Below, one piece after another: positions 9,675 to 18,939 of a stretch of 64,000 nucleotides of DNA (position 1 is its first letter; the number at the start of each line of letters is the position of its first letter). The notes beneath the pieces were generated by a model. It made no database searches, was not told the DNA's origin, and saw only the letters and a list, made by a program, of their open reading frames with translations. Source of the stretch: an uncultured Bacteroidales bacterium (GTDB lineage: Bacteria; Bacteroidota; Bacteroidia; Bacteroidales; Salinivirgaceae); the NCBI GenBank assembly GCA_937981765.1, contig CALJOM010000004.1, forward strand, positions 62,001-126,000, given 5' to 3'. The position numbers and the translations under genes were made by a program.

Positions 9675-10819
9675 TCTCTTTTCGATATTTTACCTAGAGA
9701 AATCTCTAGAGCGTCGTTAAATAACCGAGCTGTTTTTTCCCAGGAAAACAGCTCTTTCCTTATTCTTCCTCTTTCTATGAATTTCTGCCTAAGTTCTGGG
9801 TTTTTAAACAAGGCGTTCATTGCCGAAAATATCGATTCCGGGTCGGATGGCTCAACAATCATAGCAGCATCGCCGGCCACCTCAGGCATTGAGGAAGTAT
9901 TGGAGGTGATAACGGGCACTTCGGCCTGAAATCCTTCAATTATTGGAATTCCAAACCCCTCGAAAACAGAAACATACATCAGGGCAAAAGCCGAGGCCGT
10001 TAATTTCGACAATTTTTCGGTTGGCATGTGGCCGTAAAAGAGTATGTCGGCTGAATATTTTGTGTTGTCAAGAAACTCTTGTAATTTTTCTTCAACAATC
10101 CATCGTGTTCCTACGATAATAAACTTGTGCCGTGTTTCGGGGTTTTCGTTTCTAAAGCGCTCATAGGCAATAAGTTGGTTCATAAGGTTTTTTCTGGGAT
10201 GGATAGTTCCAACAAACAAAAAATACTCCTCGCCTTGTGCGTATGTCTTTTTAATCTCCAGTTTTTCTTCGTCACCGATTGGATTAAAATGGTGGTGTGT
10301 TCCATTAAAAACAACACTAATTTTTTCTTTCGGCACCCCATAAATTTGGTGAATATCGTTACGCGAATATTCCGAAACGGTTGCAATGTGAAACGCTTTT
10401 TGACAACATTTCCCGGTTGTTTTTATTAGATATTCCGACATATATTTCGGAATAAAATGCGGATAGTGAACAAACGCCAAATCGTGAATCACAAGCAGCG
10501 TTGGCACTGAAGTTCTAAGCGACATTATACCCTCTGGAGCGATAAAAAAGTCGATCTTATAGTTATTTAAGGCCCGATAAACCTTAATGTCGTACCAAAG
10601 GCGATAAAACAATGGGTGAAACCGGCATTTGGGTTTTAAAACGACCGGCCTAATATTTTTTGCTGTAATGAATTGATGACTGTATGGCCGATCAAAAAAA
10701 TATATAAATTCATGCTCCGGGTGTTGTTCAACAATACGTTGCATGGTTTCAAAAATAAACCAACCAATTCCGGTCATATTGTTTTGAATTAACAAGCGGG
10801 CACTAACGGCTATTCTCAT
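9671..10819 (-). CDS. Glycosyltransferase family 4 (GT-B fold)
   Basis: A retaining glycosyltransferase that moves a sugar from an NDP-sugar to an unknown acceptor. The C-terminal Rossmann half shows the GT4 pattern: [10 protein letters not shown], an [13 protein letters not shown] turn, [25 protein letters not shown] containing the E-x7-E donor-binding element, and [13 protein letters not shown]. The N-terminal half has the [15 protein letters not shown] loop usual at the start of such enzymes. ATGs at 10828 and 10819 are both possible. I prefer 10819, because the promoter box at 10839-10846 leaves almost no leader for the first. It is convergent with fumC, sharing a TTAA. No other sugar genes adjoin it, so the product is unknown. 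Confidence 0.87.
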   Translation of the reverse strand: MRIAVSARLLIQNNMTGIGWFIFETMQRIVEQHPEHEFIYFFDRPYSHQFITAKNIRPVVLKPKCRFHPLFYRLWYDIKVYRALNNYKIDFFIAPEGIMSLRTSVPTLLVIHDLAFVHYPHFIPKYMSEYLIKTTGKCCQKAFHIATVSEYSRNDIHQIYGVPKEKISVVFNGTHHHFNPIGDEEKLEIKKTYAQGEEYFLFVGTIHPRKNLMNQLIAYERFRNENPETRHKFIIVGTRWIVEEKLQEFLDNTKYSADILFYGHMPTEKLSKLTASAFALMYVSVFEGFGIPIIEGFQAEVPVITSNTSSMPEVAGDAAMIVEPSDPESIFSAMNALFKNPELRQKFIERGRIRKELFSWEKTARLFNDALEISLGKISKRD

Positions 10820-10838
10820 TTCAGACAAAATTATTTTA

Positions 10839-10846
10839 CAAAGCTA
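10839..10846 (-). promoter_or_regulatory. Candidate promoter -7 box for the glycosyltransferase
   Basis: TAGCTTTG on the minus strand matches TAnnTTTG. It lies 19 bases before the ATG at 10819. A second weaker match, TAATTTTG, overlaps it downstream at 10826-10833. Confidence 0.4.
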
Positions 10847-10881
10847 TGAATATTTTTCTCATCCACGAACAAAACTCATCA

Positions 10882-11688
10882 TTAGGGGCTAAGCGGACCA
10901 GCCTGAATGGGGTGTTTTAGTTCAGTGGTCGCTTTCAGATATGCTTTAACCGAACCCACCAAAATTTTTGCGTCAATCACCAAGGGTATTTTGGCATTAT
11001 CGGCAGTAAACCATACCAACAGGTCTTCGCCGCTGCGAAATATTGTTCCCTCAATAAGTTTAGCGGAAATTTTGTGGGTTAGATACTTTTCACCGTTCCG
11101 TAATGTAATCTGCTCTTTTCCAAGATAACGAATGTAGAGATTGTACACAGAATCGTCTACCACAGCACGTATAGGAACAGTTTGATTTACCAAAAGGTTT
11201 GAATAATCAATGGCCCGGCAATAGTAAACGGCCGTCAGAAGGTCAAAAATGGTATCGGTAAGTGTAAACGTTTTTTTTCGGGCACCTCTTTTGCTGTTGT
11301 ATAATTTGGCATTTATTGTTTTATCGAAGTAATTAAAAAAAAGGAGATCGTTTACACGATATCCGCCTTCCAACGTATTCCGTTGCGCAAAATAGGGCAG
11401 TAAGGTTTGGCGGTCGGCATAACTCACAAACGTGTCGCGAACCATAAAAAACCAATCGTAATTGGAATGGGTAATCCCTGTTGAAAAAAATCGGTAAACC
11501 TGTACTCCGTGATAATTTCGTTCGGTAACGGAAAAAGTAACCTTCGCGGAATTAAACCACAAAAAGCCCACGTTGTAATAGACATCGTATTCTACCTTTT
11601 CGCCGGGCGAAAATGGATGCTCCCCTTGCGCAAACAAAGGCAACAACCATAAAATCAAAATAAAACATCTATATCGCCATTTAATCAT
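10882..11688 (-). CDS. DUF3108 domain-containing secreted protein
   Basis: The 268-residue protein starts with a signal peptide (MIKWRYRCFILILWLLPLFAQG) and then FSPGEKVEYDVYYNVGFLWFNSAKV, the characteristic opening of DUF3108 proteins, which are predicted periplasmic beta-rich proteins of unknown function. Later segments such as YRVNDLLFFNYF and VWFTADNAKIPLVIDAKI(L)VGSVKAYL fit the family. The start overlaps the stop of the thiamine-binding-type gene by 4 bases (ATGA arrangement), so they are translationally coupled within a three-gene operon reaching up to 12829. No catalytic residues can be named. Confidence 0.85.
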   Translation of the reverse strand: MIKWRYRCFILILWLLPLFAQGEHPFSPGEKVEYDVYYNVGFLWFNSAKVTFSVTERNYHGVQVYRFFSTGITHSNYDWFFMVRDTFVSYADRQTLLPYFAQRNTLEGGYRVNDLLFFNYFDKTINAKLYNSKRGARKKTFTLTDTIFDLLTAVYYCRAIDYSNLLVNQTVPIRAVVDDSVYNLYIRYLGKEQITLRNGEKYLTHKISAKLIEGTIFRSGEDLLVWFTADNAKIPLVIDAKILVGSVKAYLKATTELKHPIQAGPLSP

Positions 11689-11999
11689 CCGGCATTCACA
11701 TCCCCAATGTGTTTTTTAATTGAATCAACCTTCTGTTTCATCCTATCGCCTTTTCCCTGGCGAATGTCAAACTTAGCGGTACAATACACCCGCGCACAGT
11801 CTTTTTCCATTATGGCAGAGGCATGATTAAGTACTTTGGTTGCCTCTTCCATGGTTTCAACTTCTACTACCGTACCCATGGGGGTAAGCCTGTAGTTGTA
11901 ATTTTGTTCGCGAAGCATAGCTATTACGCGGCTTACGTATTGACTAACACTGTCGCCCTTGTCGGTTGGAAATATGGCAAACTCCATTAAAACAGACAT
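11685..11999 (-). CDS. MTH1187/YkoF-like thiamine-binding family protein
   Basis: A 104-residue ferredoxin-like fold protein of the DUF77/MTH1187 family. Typical features are the N-terminal MEFAIFPTDKGDSVSQYV strand-helix, LTPMGTVVEV and the C-terminal helix rich in K and D. Family members have been shown or proposed to bind thiamine or its analogues, often as homotetramers. No thiamine biosynthesis genes lie next to it here. It is 11 bases downstream of the radical-SAM gene and overlaps the DUF3108 gene by 4 bases, which indicates one transcript. Confidence 0.85.
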   Translation of the reverse strand: MSVLMEFAIFPTDKGDSVSQYVSRVIAMLREQNYNYRLTPMGTVVEVETMEEATKVLNHASAIMEKDCARVYCTAKFDIRQGKGDRMKQKVDSIKKHIGDVNAG

Positions 12000-12010
12000 A
12001 ATACTGCAAA

Positions 12011-12829
12011 TTAAGGGGTTACTATTGTATTTATCCCAACGTGTTCAACCTTTTGAGCAATAGTTTGAAGGGTTTGAGCATCGATTTTTTCAACAGAACG
12101 CTCTGCCGGAACTCTAGAAATGCTGTATATCTGCACTAAATGGGGTTTTATTTTAAGCAAGGCGTTAATCCATGCATCCACTTCCTGGTCTGTAGTGTTA
12201 TCAATTATTGTATCCCCAACACTGGCTTTTACAAACATGGTCTGAATTATACATTTGCTGCCCAATTTAGCTGCCAACGAAATTACCTCATCGATAGTAA
12301 ACTTTTCGTTAGGGCAGTTAAGTTTTTCAACCGTAGTTTGAATGGCCGAGTCGAGTTTTATAATTGCATCGTCAACCAACGAAAGAGAATTTATTATCCC
12401 GGGTTTTTGAAGTCGGGTACCATTGGTTAATACAGCAATACGGGCTTGCGGAAAATATTTTTTACGTAAAACAATGAGTTTGTCAACAACTTTAGTAAAA
12501 TAGGGATGCAACGTTGGCTCTCCATTTCCGGCAAACGTAATGGTGTCGACCGTTTGGTTGGCAAGACGCATATCGATAAACTTCTTTTCGAGTTCCTTAA
12601 CTACCTCCTCGACCGTTGGTAAAAGGGCGTCGCCTTGATTTTGAGGTGTATGTCCGCACTCGCAATAGATACAATCGAATGTACAGGCCTTCCGTTTTGT
12701 GGGCAGCAAATTTATTCCAAGCGACACGCCAAGCCGTCGGCTTAGTACAGGGCCAAAGACAATACTGTCGAACAGAAAGGCATACGGATCGTTTGTTTGT
12801 TGAATCAAAGATCTCTGTATCGGTTTCAT
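12011..12829 (-). CDS. Radical SAM protein (COG0731-type)
   Basis: The cluster motif is C-TFD-C-IY-C near residue 48 (CxxxCxxC), the [4Fe-4S] site that cleaves S-adenosylmethionine. GNGEPTLHP, a SAM-binding GGEP-type motif, and VLTNGT follow, all typical of this radical SAM group. The upstream stretch SIVFGPVLSRRLGVSLGINLLP is shared with COG0731 Fe-S oxidoreductases, distant relatives of the wybutosine enzyme TYW1. The substrate is not known for bacterial members. First gene of an operon with the thiamine-binding-type and DUF3108 genes. A TAnnTTTG box lies 45 bases upstream. Confidence 0.87.
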   Translation of the reverse strand: MKPIQRSLIQQTNDPYAFLFDSIVFGPVLSRRLGVSLGINLLPTKRKACTFDCIYCECGHTPQNQGDALLPTVEEVVKELEKKFIDMRLANQTVDTITFAGNGEPTLHPYFTKVVDKLIVLRKKYFPQARIAVLTNGTRLQKPGIINSLSLVDDAIIKLDSAIQTTVEKLNCPNEKFTIDEVISLAAKLGSKCIIQTMFVKASVGDTIIDNTTDQEVDAWINALLKIKPHLVQIYSISRVPAERSVEKIDAQTLQTIAQKVEHVGINTIVTP

Positions 12830-12873
12830 GGTTTTTTGAGTGTTGAATTTCTACGTTAATAAATTTTTGGCTA

Positions 12874-12881
12874 CAAAAATA
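12874..12881 (-). promoter_or_regulatory. Candidate promoter -7 box for the radical-SAM operon
   Basis: TATTTTTG on the minus strand matches TAnnTTTG, 44 bases upstream of the ATG at 12829. The divergent gene at 13061 has only a weaker match, TATTTTCG. Confidence 0.4.
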
Positions 12882-13060
12882 AATATTTGAAACAATTTGC
12901 TATAATTTGTCATAAGATGCGCTGTAAGCTTTTCCCCACAAAGGGTTCAATTAAAACAGAAGTTGTGCATATAACCGAAATGTTTAACAACATCGGCTTT
13001 TACATGAAAAATGAATATTTTCGCAAAAAATTTCAATCAACCTTGTAAAACTACTGTATC

Positions 13061-14407
13061 ATGGGAGCATTTCATGCCTACGACATCCGTGGAGTATATG
13101 GAAAAGATTTTAATCGGGACGATTGCTATAAAATTGGCTATCACCTTGTGGATTTGATGAAAACCAATAAGTTCCTTGTTGGCCACGACGCTCGCACCTC
13201 ATCGCCTGAAATATTCAGCGCCTTATGCGAAGGAATTACCGATGCCGGAGCTGATGTTTATTATATTGGGCTTTCAACTACACCAATGGTCTATTTTGGT
13301 ACGGCAAAATATAACTTCATGGCCTCGGTTCAAATAACCGCATCGCACAACCCGCGTGAGTATAACGGCATGAAAATTTCACGGGAAAACGCTCTTCCGG
13401 TTGGTTACGATGCCGGGTTAAAAATTATTAAAGAAAAAATTGAGTCGAATCATCCCATTCAAAAGGCTGTAACCAAAGGAAAGATTCACAACTTCGATAT
13501 TAAAAACGAATACCTAACCTTTTTGCGAGGGTATGCTAAGGATTATCGTGATCTCAAAATAACTGTCGACTGCTCCAACGGAATGGCAGGCCTGATTGCC
13601 CGCGATATTCTGGGTAACACACCAACCTACCTATACGAAGAGTTAGATGGAACATTTCCTAACCATGAAGCCAACCCACTTGACCCTAAAAACATTGTAG
13701 ATTTACAACAAACTGTTCGCAAAAACGGCAGTGATATAGGTATTATATTCGATGGCGATGGTGACCGTGTTATGTTTGTGGATGAAACGGGAAAATTTGT
13801 TTCACCTGACCTTATGATTGCACTTTTAGGGCACTATTTTCTGGAAGAACGCGGTGAACAAGGTGCTGTTCTGCAAGACATTCGAACCTCAAAAGCCGTA
13901 GGCGAATACCTTACTCCAATGGGAGCCGCCATGCATACCTGGCGGGTAGGTCGTGCTTTTGCCGCCCCAAAACTCCGCGAAATTGACGGAATTTATGGCG
14001 GTGAGTTGGCAGGCCATTACTATTTCCGCGATTTCTTTTACAGCGACTCCGGAATGTTAGCGTGCCTTCTTATATTGAACATTGTTCAAAAATTTAAGCG
14101 ACAGGGAACACCACTTTCTGCCGTTATTTCCAAAATTGCTACGTATGCAAATTCCGGTGAAATAAATTTTAAAATATCCCGTAAAATGGAAGCCATGGAG
14201 GCAGTTGTAAATTACTTCTCTCAAAAGGAAAAACCAACAGCCTTTATGGACTTTGACGGTTTTAGAGTGGAATTCCCCGAGTGGTGGTTTAACATCAGAC
14301 CATCCAACACGGAACCTTACCTGCGATTTTTATGCGAGGCTAAATCGATAGATCTTATACATGAAAAAGTAGAAAAAGTTCGGGAAATAATCAGCATTTT
14401 TGAGTAG
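13061..14407 (+). CDS. Phosphomannomutase/phosphoglucomutase family enzyme
   Basis: An alpha-D-phosphohexomutase that interconverts hexose 1- and 6-phosphates. Visible elements are the phosphoserine loop TASHNPREYNGMKIS (residues about 89-103), the Mg-binding DGDGDR at 229-234 region (FDGDGDRVMFVD), the sugar-binding GGELAGHYYF loop near 310 and the phosphate-binding RPSNTEPYLR near the C-terminus. At 448 residues it is the bacterial ManB/AlgC size. Specificity for mannose or glucose cannot be read from sequence, so no symbol is given. Convergent with the porin gene, the stops sharing a TAGGCCTA palindrome (14405-14412). Confidence 0.93.
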   Translation: MGAFHAYDIRGVYGKDFNRDDCYKIGYHLVDLMKTNKFLVGHDARTSSPEIFSALCEGITDAGADVYYIGLSTTPMVYFGTAKYNFMASVQITASHNPREYNGMKISRENALPVGYDAGLKIIKEKIESNHPIQKAVTKGKIHNFDIKNEYLTFLRGYAKDYRDLKITVDCSNGMAGLIARDILGNTPTYLYEELDGTFPNHEANPLDPKNIVDLQQTVRKNGSDIGIIFDGDGDRVMFVDETGKFVSPDLMIALLGHYFLEERGEQGAVLQDIRTSKAVGEYLTPMGAAMHTWRVGRAFAAPKLREIDGIYGGELAGHYYFRDFFYSDSGMLACLLILNIVQKFKRQGTPLSAVISKIATYANSGEINFKISRKMEAMEAVVNYFSQKEKPTAFMDFDGFRVEFPEWWFNIRPSNTEPYLRFLCEAKSIDLIHEKVEKVREIISIFE

Positions 14408-14409
14408 GC

Positions 14410-16410
14410 CTAATCGTAGAAAGTCCAACTAAATCCAAACTTTGTAGAAAACGGCCGGGCAGGATATCCATACGCATCAAAATGTGTTCGGCCGCTTATC
14501 AGAGATGGAATATTGTCGAAACGGGCAAAAATTACCATCCGCTTTATGTGGGCGCTAATAAACATGTCGTAAATAAAATATCCCCCCATTTTTTCATTCC
14601 GCTGTATAAAAAATTGATTTACAGCCGGATCATAGTCTGGCATATAAAACGCCGTATTGTACCATAAATCAAGTCCTATTTGAAGCGTGGCTCTACCCTG
14701 TGTTTGACGAAAATAGACTGGAGTTTTAAACAACACTGTAGCTGCTGAAATAATTTCCGGTATATCGATAATTGTATCCGCCGAATGTTGAAATAAAATT
14801 CTTGGATAAACAGATAGTCGGGGGGTTATGTTTTGCTCTTTGGAAAGTTCAATTCCATGAACCTCCAATGGCTGAGAGTTAACTTTTCGAATTCGGGTTT
14901 TGTCGTAATAAATAAAATTCACGATGCGGCTAAATCGATAAGATATTTCCAGTTCCGACCTTCGCAATGTCTCCGAAATTTTAAGGTTTAGTCCCACCAG
15001 ATTCGGCAGTCGGTTACCCCATCGGTAATGATTGGAATAATATCGCTGTTGAAAATAATCGGGGGTTTGGTTATAGTTGGAAAAATCCAGCCGCAAAACA
15101 GTTGGTTGCCATAAGAGATTGTGATAGAAAAACACGTGCCCTTGAGCTCGATAATTGCCTTTACGATAGTTGTTTAAAAGATTTTTTTCAAGCGACACTG
15201 AAAATCGTACTCTATCCGAAAAAATATTTCCTGATGAGTTAATAACGCCAGAATAGCTGTTTATTATGGTGTCGTTTTGATAAATGAACAGCGTGTCGCT
15301 AAAAAAATTGGAGTATCTATCTTTTTGATATTTTACAAACGTTTGAAACATTATCCGGTTTTGATTACCTATGTCACCAAAAATCCCAAGCAATTGCTGA
15401 GCGGTAACCACCGAAAGAGTATCTGAAGTGCGTTTTTGGTTAAACCGGTTCGCAAAATAATCAACGTTTTGTTGTTGAAAAAAATCGAAATATTCAGTTT
15501 TTTGTGGATCAAAATATTTTCGCTGCAGCTTGTTAAACCCCATTTCGTGAGCCAATCCAAACCGAAAAACTGAATTTTCTTTACGATTTCTCCCCACAAG
15601 ATAGTACTGCTGTTGAATCTTTCCGTCGAAATATCGGATATCGTTTCCTGTTTGTGAGAGCTTTACCCGAATTTCGCGTATATCGTAATCAGTAGAGTCT
15701 GTAACAAAGGAGGGTAAAATAACTCCACCGTTATTATCGTTTCGTATTCGATTAAAATTTGCTGTGGCAAACGCCTTATATCGCGGAGTATTGGAATCGA
15801 TCCAAAATGAACCGTTTCTATTTCTAGATTGCTGAAAAACCATGAGCCCTTGGGAGCTAAATATATCGTAGCGTAATCCAATATTTATATCCCGAATAAT
15901 GTTTTGCGTGTGAATAAAGTGAAATGTTTGCCACTTTCGTTCCGAAGTAGTGTAATATAAACGGGTAAACGGGGTTTTTGTGTTGAATGCGTTCACCTTT
16001 TGATGGTATTGCAGGTATGGTTCATAAAATTCAACCATCCAATGAACTGTTTGGTTAACCGATATACGGGAATAGAAATCGGGGTTCATCACGGGTTGAC
16101 CTAAATTCCCTAATCCTATTTTGTAATATTTATCTATTCGACTTGGATCGTGATACACAACATTTTGTTGAGCCGTATCTACCTCTTTTTCCACGGTTAA
16201 AAATCCTGGTAAATGAGACCATGAATAAATAGTTGTATCGGGGATAACAGTGTCTCTATTAACCTTTTCGCGTACAACACCCAACCGCTTGTTCGACTTT
16301 TGTTCGTTTTGAGGAAAAGCAAACCATGGGTTGAAAAGAATAGCACAAACAAGTAGAAATGTAAAATTTTTGATCGGAACGTTATGTTTATATGATGATA
16401 TCAAACGCAT
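14410..16410 (-). CDS. Putative outer-membrane porin (Porin_10-like)
   Basis: A 666-residue predicted outer-membrane beta barrel. An N-terminal signal segment at about 14-34 (NFTFLLVCAILFNPWFAFPQ) is followed by an extended soluble stretch, and then by many alternating strands ending in aromatic residues. The C-terminus reads ...FSTKFGFSWTFYD, ending in aromatic-rich strand as barrels do. The arrangement (YKIGLGNLGQP, YYTTSERKWQTFHFIHTQN, GLRYDIFSSQG) matches the Bacteroidota putative-porin family. An alternative start at residue 1 versus an internal ATG is not resolvable. Substrate unknown. Not part of a SusCD pair. Confidence 0.8.
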   Translation of the reverse strand: MRLISSYKHNVPIKNFTFLLVCAILFNPWFAFPQNEQKSNKRLGVVREKVNRDTVIPDTTIYSWSHLPGFLTVEKEVDTAQQNVVYHDPSRIDKYYKIGLGNLGQPVMNPDFYSRISVNQTVHWMVEFYEPYLQYHQKVNAFNTKTPFTRLYYTTSERKWQTFHFIHTQNIIRDINIGLRYDIFSSQGLMVFQQSRNRNGSFWIDSNTPRYKAFATANFNRIRNDNNGGVILPSFVTDSTDYDIREIRVKLSQTGNDIRYFDGKIQQQYYLVGRNRKENSVFRFGLAHEMGFNKLQRKYFDPQKTEYFDFFQQQNVDYFANRFNQKRTSDTLSVVTAQQLLGIFGDIGNQNRIMFQTFVKYQKDRYSNFFSDTLFIYQNDTIINSYSGVINSSGNIFSDRVRFSVSLEKNLLNNYRKGNYRAQGHVFFYHNLLWQPTVLRLDFSNYNQTPDYFQQRYYSNHYRWGNRLPNLVGLNLKISETLRRSELEISYRFSRIVNFIYYDKTRIRKVNSQPLEVHGIELSKEQNITPRLSVYPRILFQHSADTIIDIPEIISAATVLFKTPVYFRQTQGRATLQIGLDLWYNTAFYMPDYDPAVNQFFIQRNEKMGGYFIYDMFISAHIKRMVIFARFDNIPSLISGRTHFDAYGYPARPFSTKFGFSWTFYD

Positions 16411-16468
16411 TTTAAATTTTTATCTATATTTTTTTTGAAATAAAAACTTTTAATGTAAGGAATTAAAG

Positions 16469-18004
16469 CTATCTAGCCCAGTTTTCTCTGTCAAGAGTTC
16501 GATATTGGATTGCTTCGGCTATGTGAGAACTTTTTATTTCAACACTATTATCCAAATCTGCGATGGTACGCGAAACTTTAAGTATTCTGTCATAAGCTCT
16601 TGCTGATAAGCCTAATCGCTCTACGGCTGTTTTAAGAAGGTTTTTAGATGCTTCATCGAGATGCACATATTTTTTTATGTGTTTGGAAGACATTTGAGCG
16701 TTTGAAAATATTTTATCGTTTTTAAATCGTTCTTGTTGAACTTTTCTAGCTCGTACAACCCTCTCGCGAATTACTGCTGAACTTTCGGCAGCAACATTGC
16801 TGGTTAAATCGGAAAAAGGAACCGGAACTATTTCAATATGAATATCTATTCTATCCAATAGAGGTCCGGATATACGATTTAAATATTTTTGCACCATTCC
16901 GGGAGCACAAACACAACTCTTTTCCGGATGATTATAGTACCCACAAGGGCATGGATTCATAGATGCTACCAACATACAATTGGATGGATATTCTACCGAA
17001 AAACGAGCACGGCTTATGGTAATTTTTCGGTCTTCTAAAGGTTGTCGCATGACTTCAAGTACCGTGCGTTTAAATTCCGGCAACTCATCGAGAAAAAGTA
17101 CGCCGTTGTGCGCCAGAGATATTTCTCCCGGTTGAGGATAAGTGCCACCACCAACTAGGGCAACATCCGAAATAGTGTGGTGTGGCGATTGGAAAGGGCG
17201 CTGAGTTATCAACGAGGTTTCTTTTCCTATTTTTCCTGCAACAGAATGGATCTTAGTTGTTTCTAAGGCTTCTTCTAGGGTAAGCGGTGGTAAAATTCCG
17301 GCAATTCGTTTGGCCATCATGGTTTTTCCGGACCCCGGAGGGCCAATCATAAGCACATTATGTCCTCCAGCAGCCGCAACCTCCAACGCACGTTTAACTT
17401 TTTCCTGTCCCTTGACATCAGCAAAATCCAACTCACTAAGCTGCAACTGCCGGTTGAATATTTCTTCTAAATCGATGTTTGTTGGCTCAATGGATATTTT
17501 ATCATTCAAAAAATTAATGACTTGCCGTAGGTTTTCTAAACCATAAACCTTGATTCCCTGCGCTAAAGCCGCCTCCATAGCATTTTGGCGAGGAATAATT
17601 ATTCCTTCAAAATTCTCTTCTTTGGCATTTAATGCAATGGGGAGAACGCCTTTTATCGGTTGTAAACTACCATCCAAACTTAGTTCCCCCATAATTATGT
17701 ATCTGGCCAGTTTGGTTTCGGATACTTGTTGGTTTGCCGCAAGTATGCCCACAGCCAACGTTAAATCATAGGAAGCACCCTCCTTTTTTATATCGGCGGG
17801 CGCCATGTTTATAACAATTTTTTTCCCAGGCATTTTTAATCCCACCGACATTAAGGCGCTTTCTATACGATGCTGCGATTCCTTAACAGCACTGTCAGGC
17901 AACCCCACTAAAAAGAAACCAAACCCCGAAACAATATTCACCTCAACAGTTATCGTTTGGGCATGAATTCCGTGGATAGAAGAGCCATAGCTTTTAACCA
18001 GCAT
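16469..18004 (-). CDS. YifB/ComM-family Mg-chelatase-like AAA+ ATPase
   Basis: A 511-residue member of the YifB family; the gamma-proteobacterial homologue ComM is a DNA helicase that promotes branch migration during transformation. The N-terminal part is the ChlI-like lon-type domain (residues 1-170, NMAPADIKKEGASYDL). The AAA+ core has Walker A GPPGSGKT at about 220, Walker B LFLDELPEF near 300, and the C-terminal YifB domain ends with KVSRTIADLDNS and AEAIQYRTLDRE. Four cysteines in MNPCPCGYYNHPEKSCVC suggest a zinc site, a normal feature of the family. A clean TAnnTTTG box lies 22 bases upstream. Confidence 0.93.
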   Translation of the reverse strand: MLVKSYGSSIHGIHAQTITVEVNIVSGFGFFLVGLPDSAVKESQHRIESALMSVGLKMPGKKIVINMAPADIKKEGASYDLTLAVGILAANQQVSETKLARYIIMGELSLDGSLQPIKGVLPIALNAKEENFEGIIIPRQNAMEAALAQGIKVYGLENLRQVINFLNDKISIEPTNIDLEEIFNRQLQLSELDFADVKGQEKVKRALEVAAAGGHNVLMIGPPGSGKTMMAKRIAGILPPLTLEEALETTKIHSVAGKIGKETSLITQRPFQSPHHTISDVALVGGGTYPQPGEISLAHNGVLFLDELPEFKRTVLEVMRQPLEDRKITISRARFSVEYPSNCMLVASMNPCPCGYYNHPEKSCVCAPGMVQKYLNRISGPLLDRIDIHIEIVPVPFSDLTSNVAAESSAVIRERVVRARKVQQERFKNDKIFSNAQMSSKHIKKYVHLDEASKNLLKTAVERLGLSARAYDRILKVSRTIADLDNSVEIKSSHIAEAIQYRTLDRENWAR

Positions 18005-18026
18005 AAAATGAAAATATTGCTTTAGG

Positions 18027-18034
18027 CAAAGCTA
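18027..18034 (-). promoter_or_regulatory. Candidate promoter -7 box for yifB
   Basis: TAGCTTTG on the minus strand matches TAnnTTTG, 22 bases before the ATG at 18004. Confidence 0.5.
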
Positions 18035-18084
18035 ATACTTTTTTGGGGTAAAAAAAAGCATCCTTTTGGTTGCTGTCTGATTGA

Positions 18085-18924
18085 CTAAGAGAACGACCCA
18101 TACTTAATGAGGTCGGTTCTAGGTGGAACTACTAGAATGGGAATTTCCAGCTTTATTTCTTTATCCTTATCAATCCACTTTCGGAAGCGTTTTGCCATCA
18201 TAACAACAACATCAGCATCAATTAATTCCGCAAAACGGAACACCTCTTTTTTGAATGGCTGCCCCTTTTTGGCTGTTTTTATACCATAAACAATTCCTTG
18301 CTTGTCGAGCATTTTTTTGGTAAAGTAAATGTTATTGGCCATGTCTTTTTTGGCAAAACTTTCGTTAATAAAGGGTTTAAAAAGGTTTATGTTACATTTG
18401 TAGTAATGAGCCAAGTAAATAATCCAGCCTATAGTTTCCTTATATTTTCTGTCAATTTCAATGGGCACTACTAACTCCTTATAATATTCGTGCTTGGGAG
18501 GGGTTTGAACAACAATGAATGGCATAATGCTAGCTTTCAATATATTCATAAAATCAGTGCCCTGAAAACAGAATTTTCCGAATTTTTGTCTAAACGGCAT
18601 AACTACAAGGTTGGCATTTGCCCGTTTAAGTTCTACCGGGAAAATTTTTCGAATATCCCCTTCAACCAACCTTACTTTAACTTCAAGGCGATTTTCCTCA
18701 GCAATTTCAGCTGCCCGCTCTTCGAGCTTTTTAAACAGTTTGCCTTTTTCTTCTTCAGACACTTTCTTCGGTTTGAAAAATAAAGTTTTTTTAAGATGAA
18801 TGGTGTGCAACAACATTATTCCGTTTCCCATTACTGCAGCTAATTTCAACGCATGTTTTAATGCAATTTCCGTTTCGGGGGAAAAATCCCAGGGCACCAC
18901 TACATATTTTTTACCTGCGTCCAT
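18085..18924 (-). CDS. Tandem-domain universal stress protein
   Basis: A 279-residue protein with two Usp folds. The first (about 1-145) begins KYVVVPWDFSPETEIALKHALKLA, the usual Usp strand-helix. The second (about 148-279) begins YYKELVVPIEIDRKYKETIGW. A complete G-2x-G-9x-G(S/T) ATP-binding loop is not evident in either half, so it may belong to the non-nucleotide-binding class, although this is hard to judge by eye. It starts 15 bases after the cyclase-HD stop on the same strand, so it is likely cotranscribed with that signalling protein. Confidence 0.85.
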   Translation of the reverse strand: MDAGKKYVVVPWDFSPETEIALKHALKLAAVMGNGIMLLHTIHLKKTLFFKPKKVSEEEKGKLFKKLEERAAEIAEENRLEVKVRLVEGDIRKIFPVELKRANANLVVMPFRQKFGKFCFQGTDFMNILKASIMPFIVVQTPPKHEYYKELVVPIEIDRKYKETIGWIIYLAHYYKCNINLFKPFINESFAKKDMANNIYFTKKMLDKQGIVYGIKTAKKGQPFKKEVFRFAELIDADVVVMMAKRFRKWIDKDKEIKLEIPILVVPPRTDLIKYGSFS

Positions 18925-18939
18925 GATATTGTAAATTTT

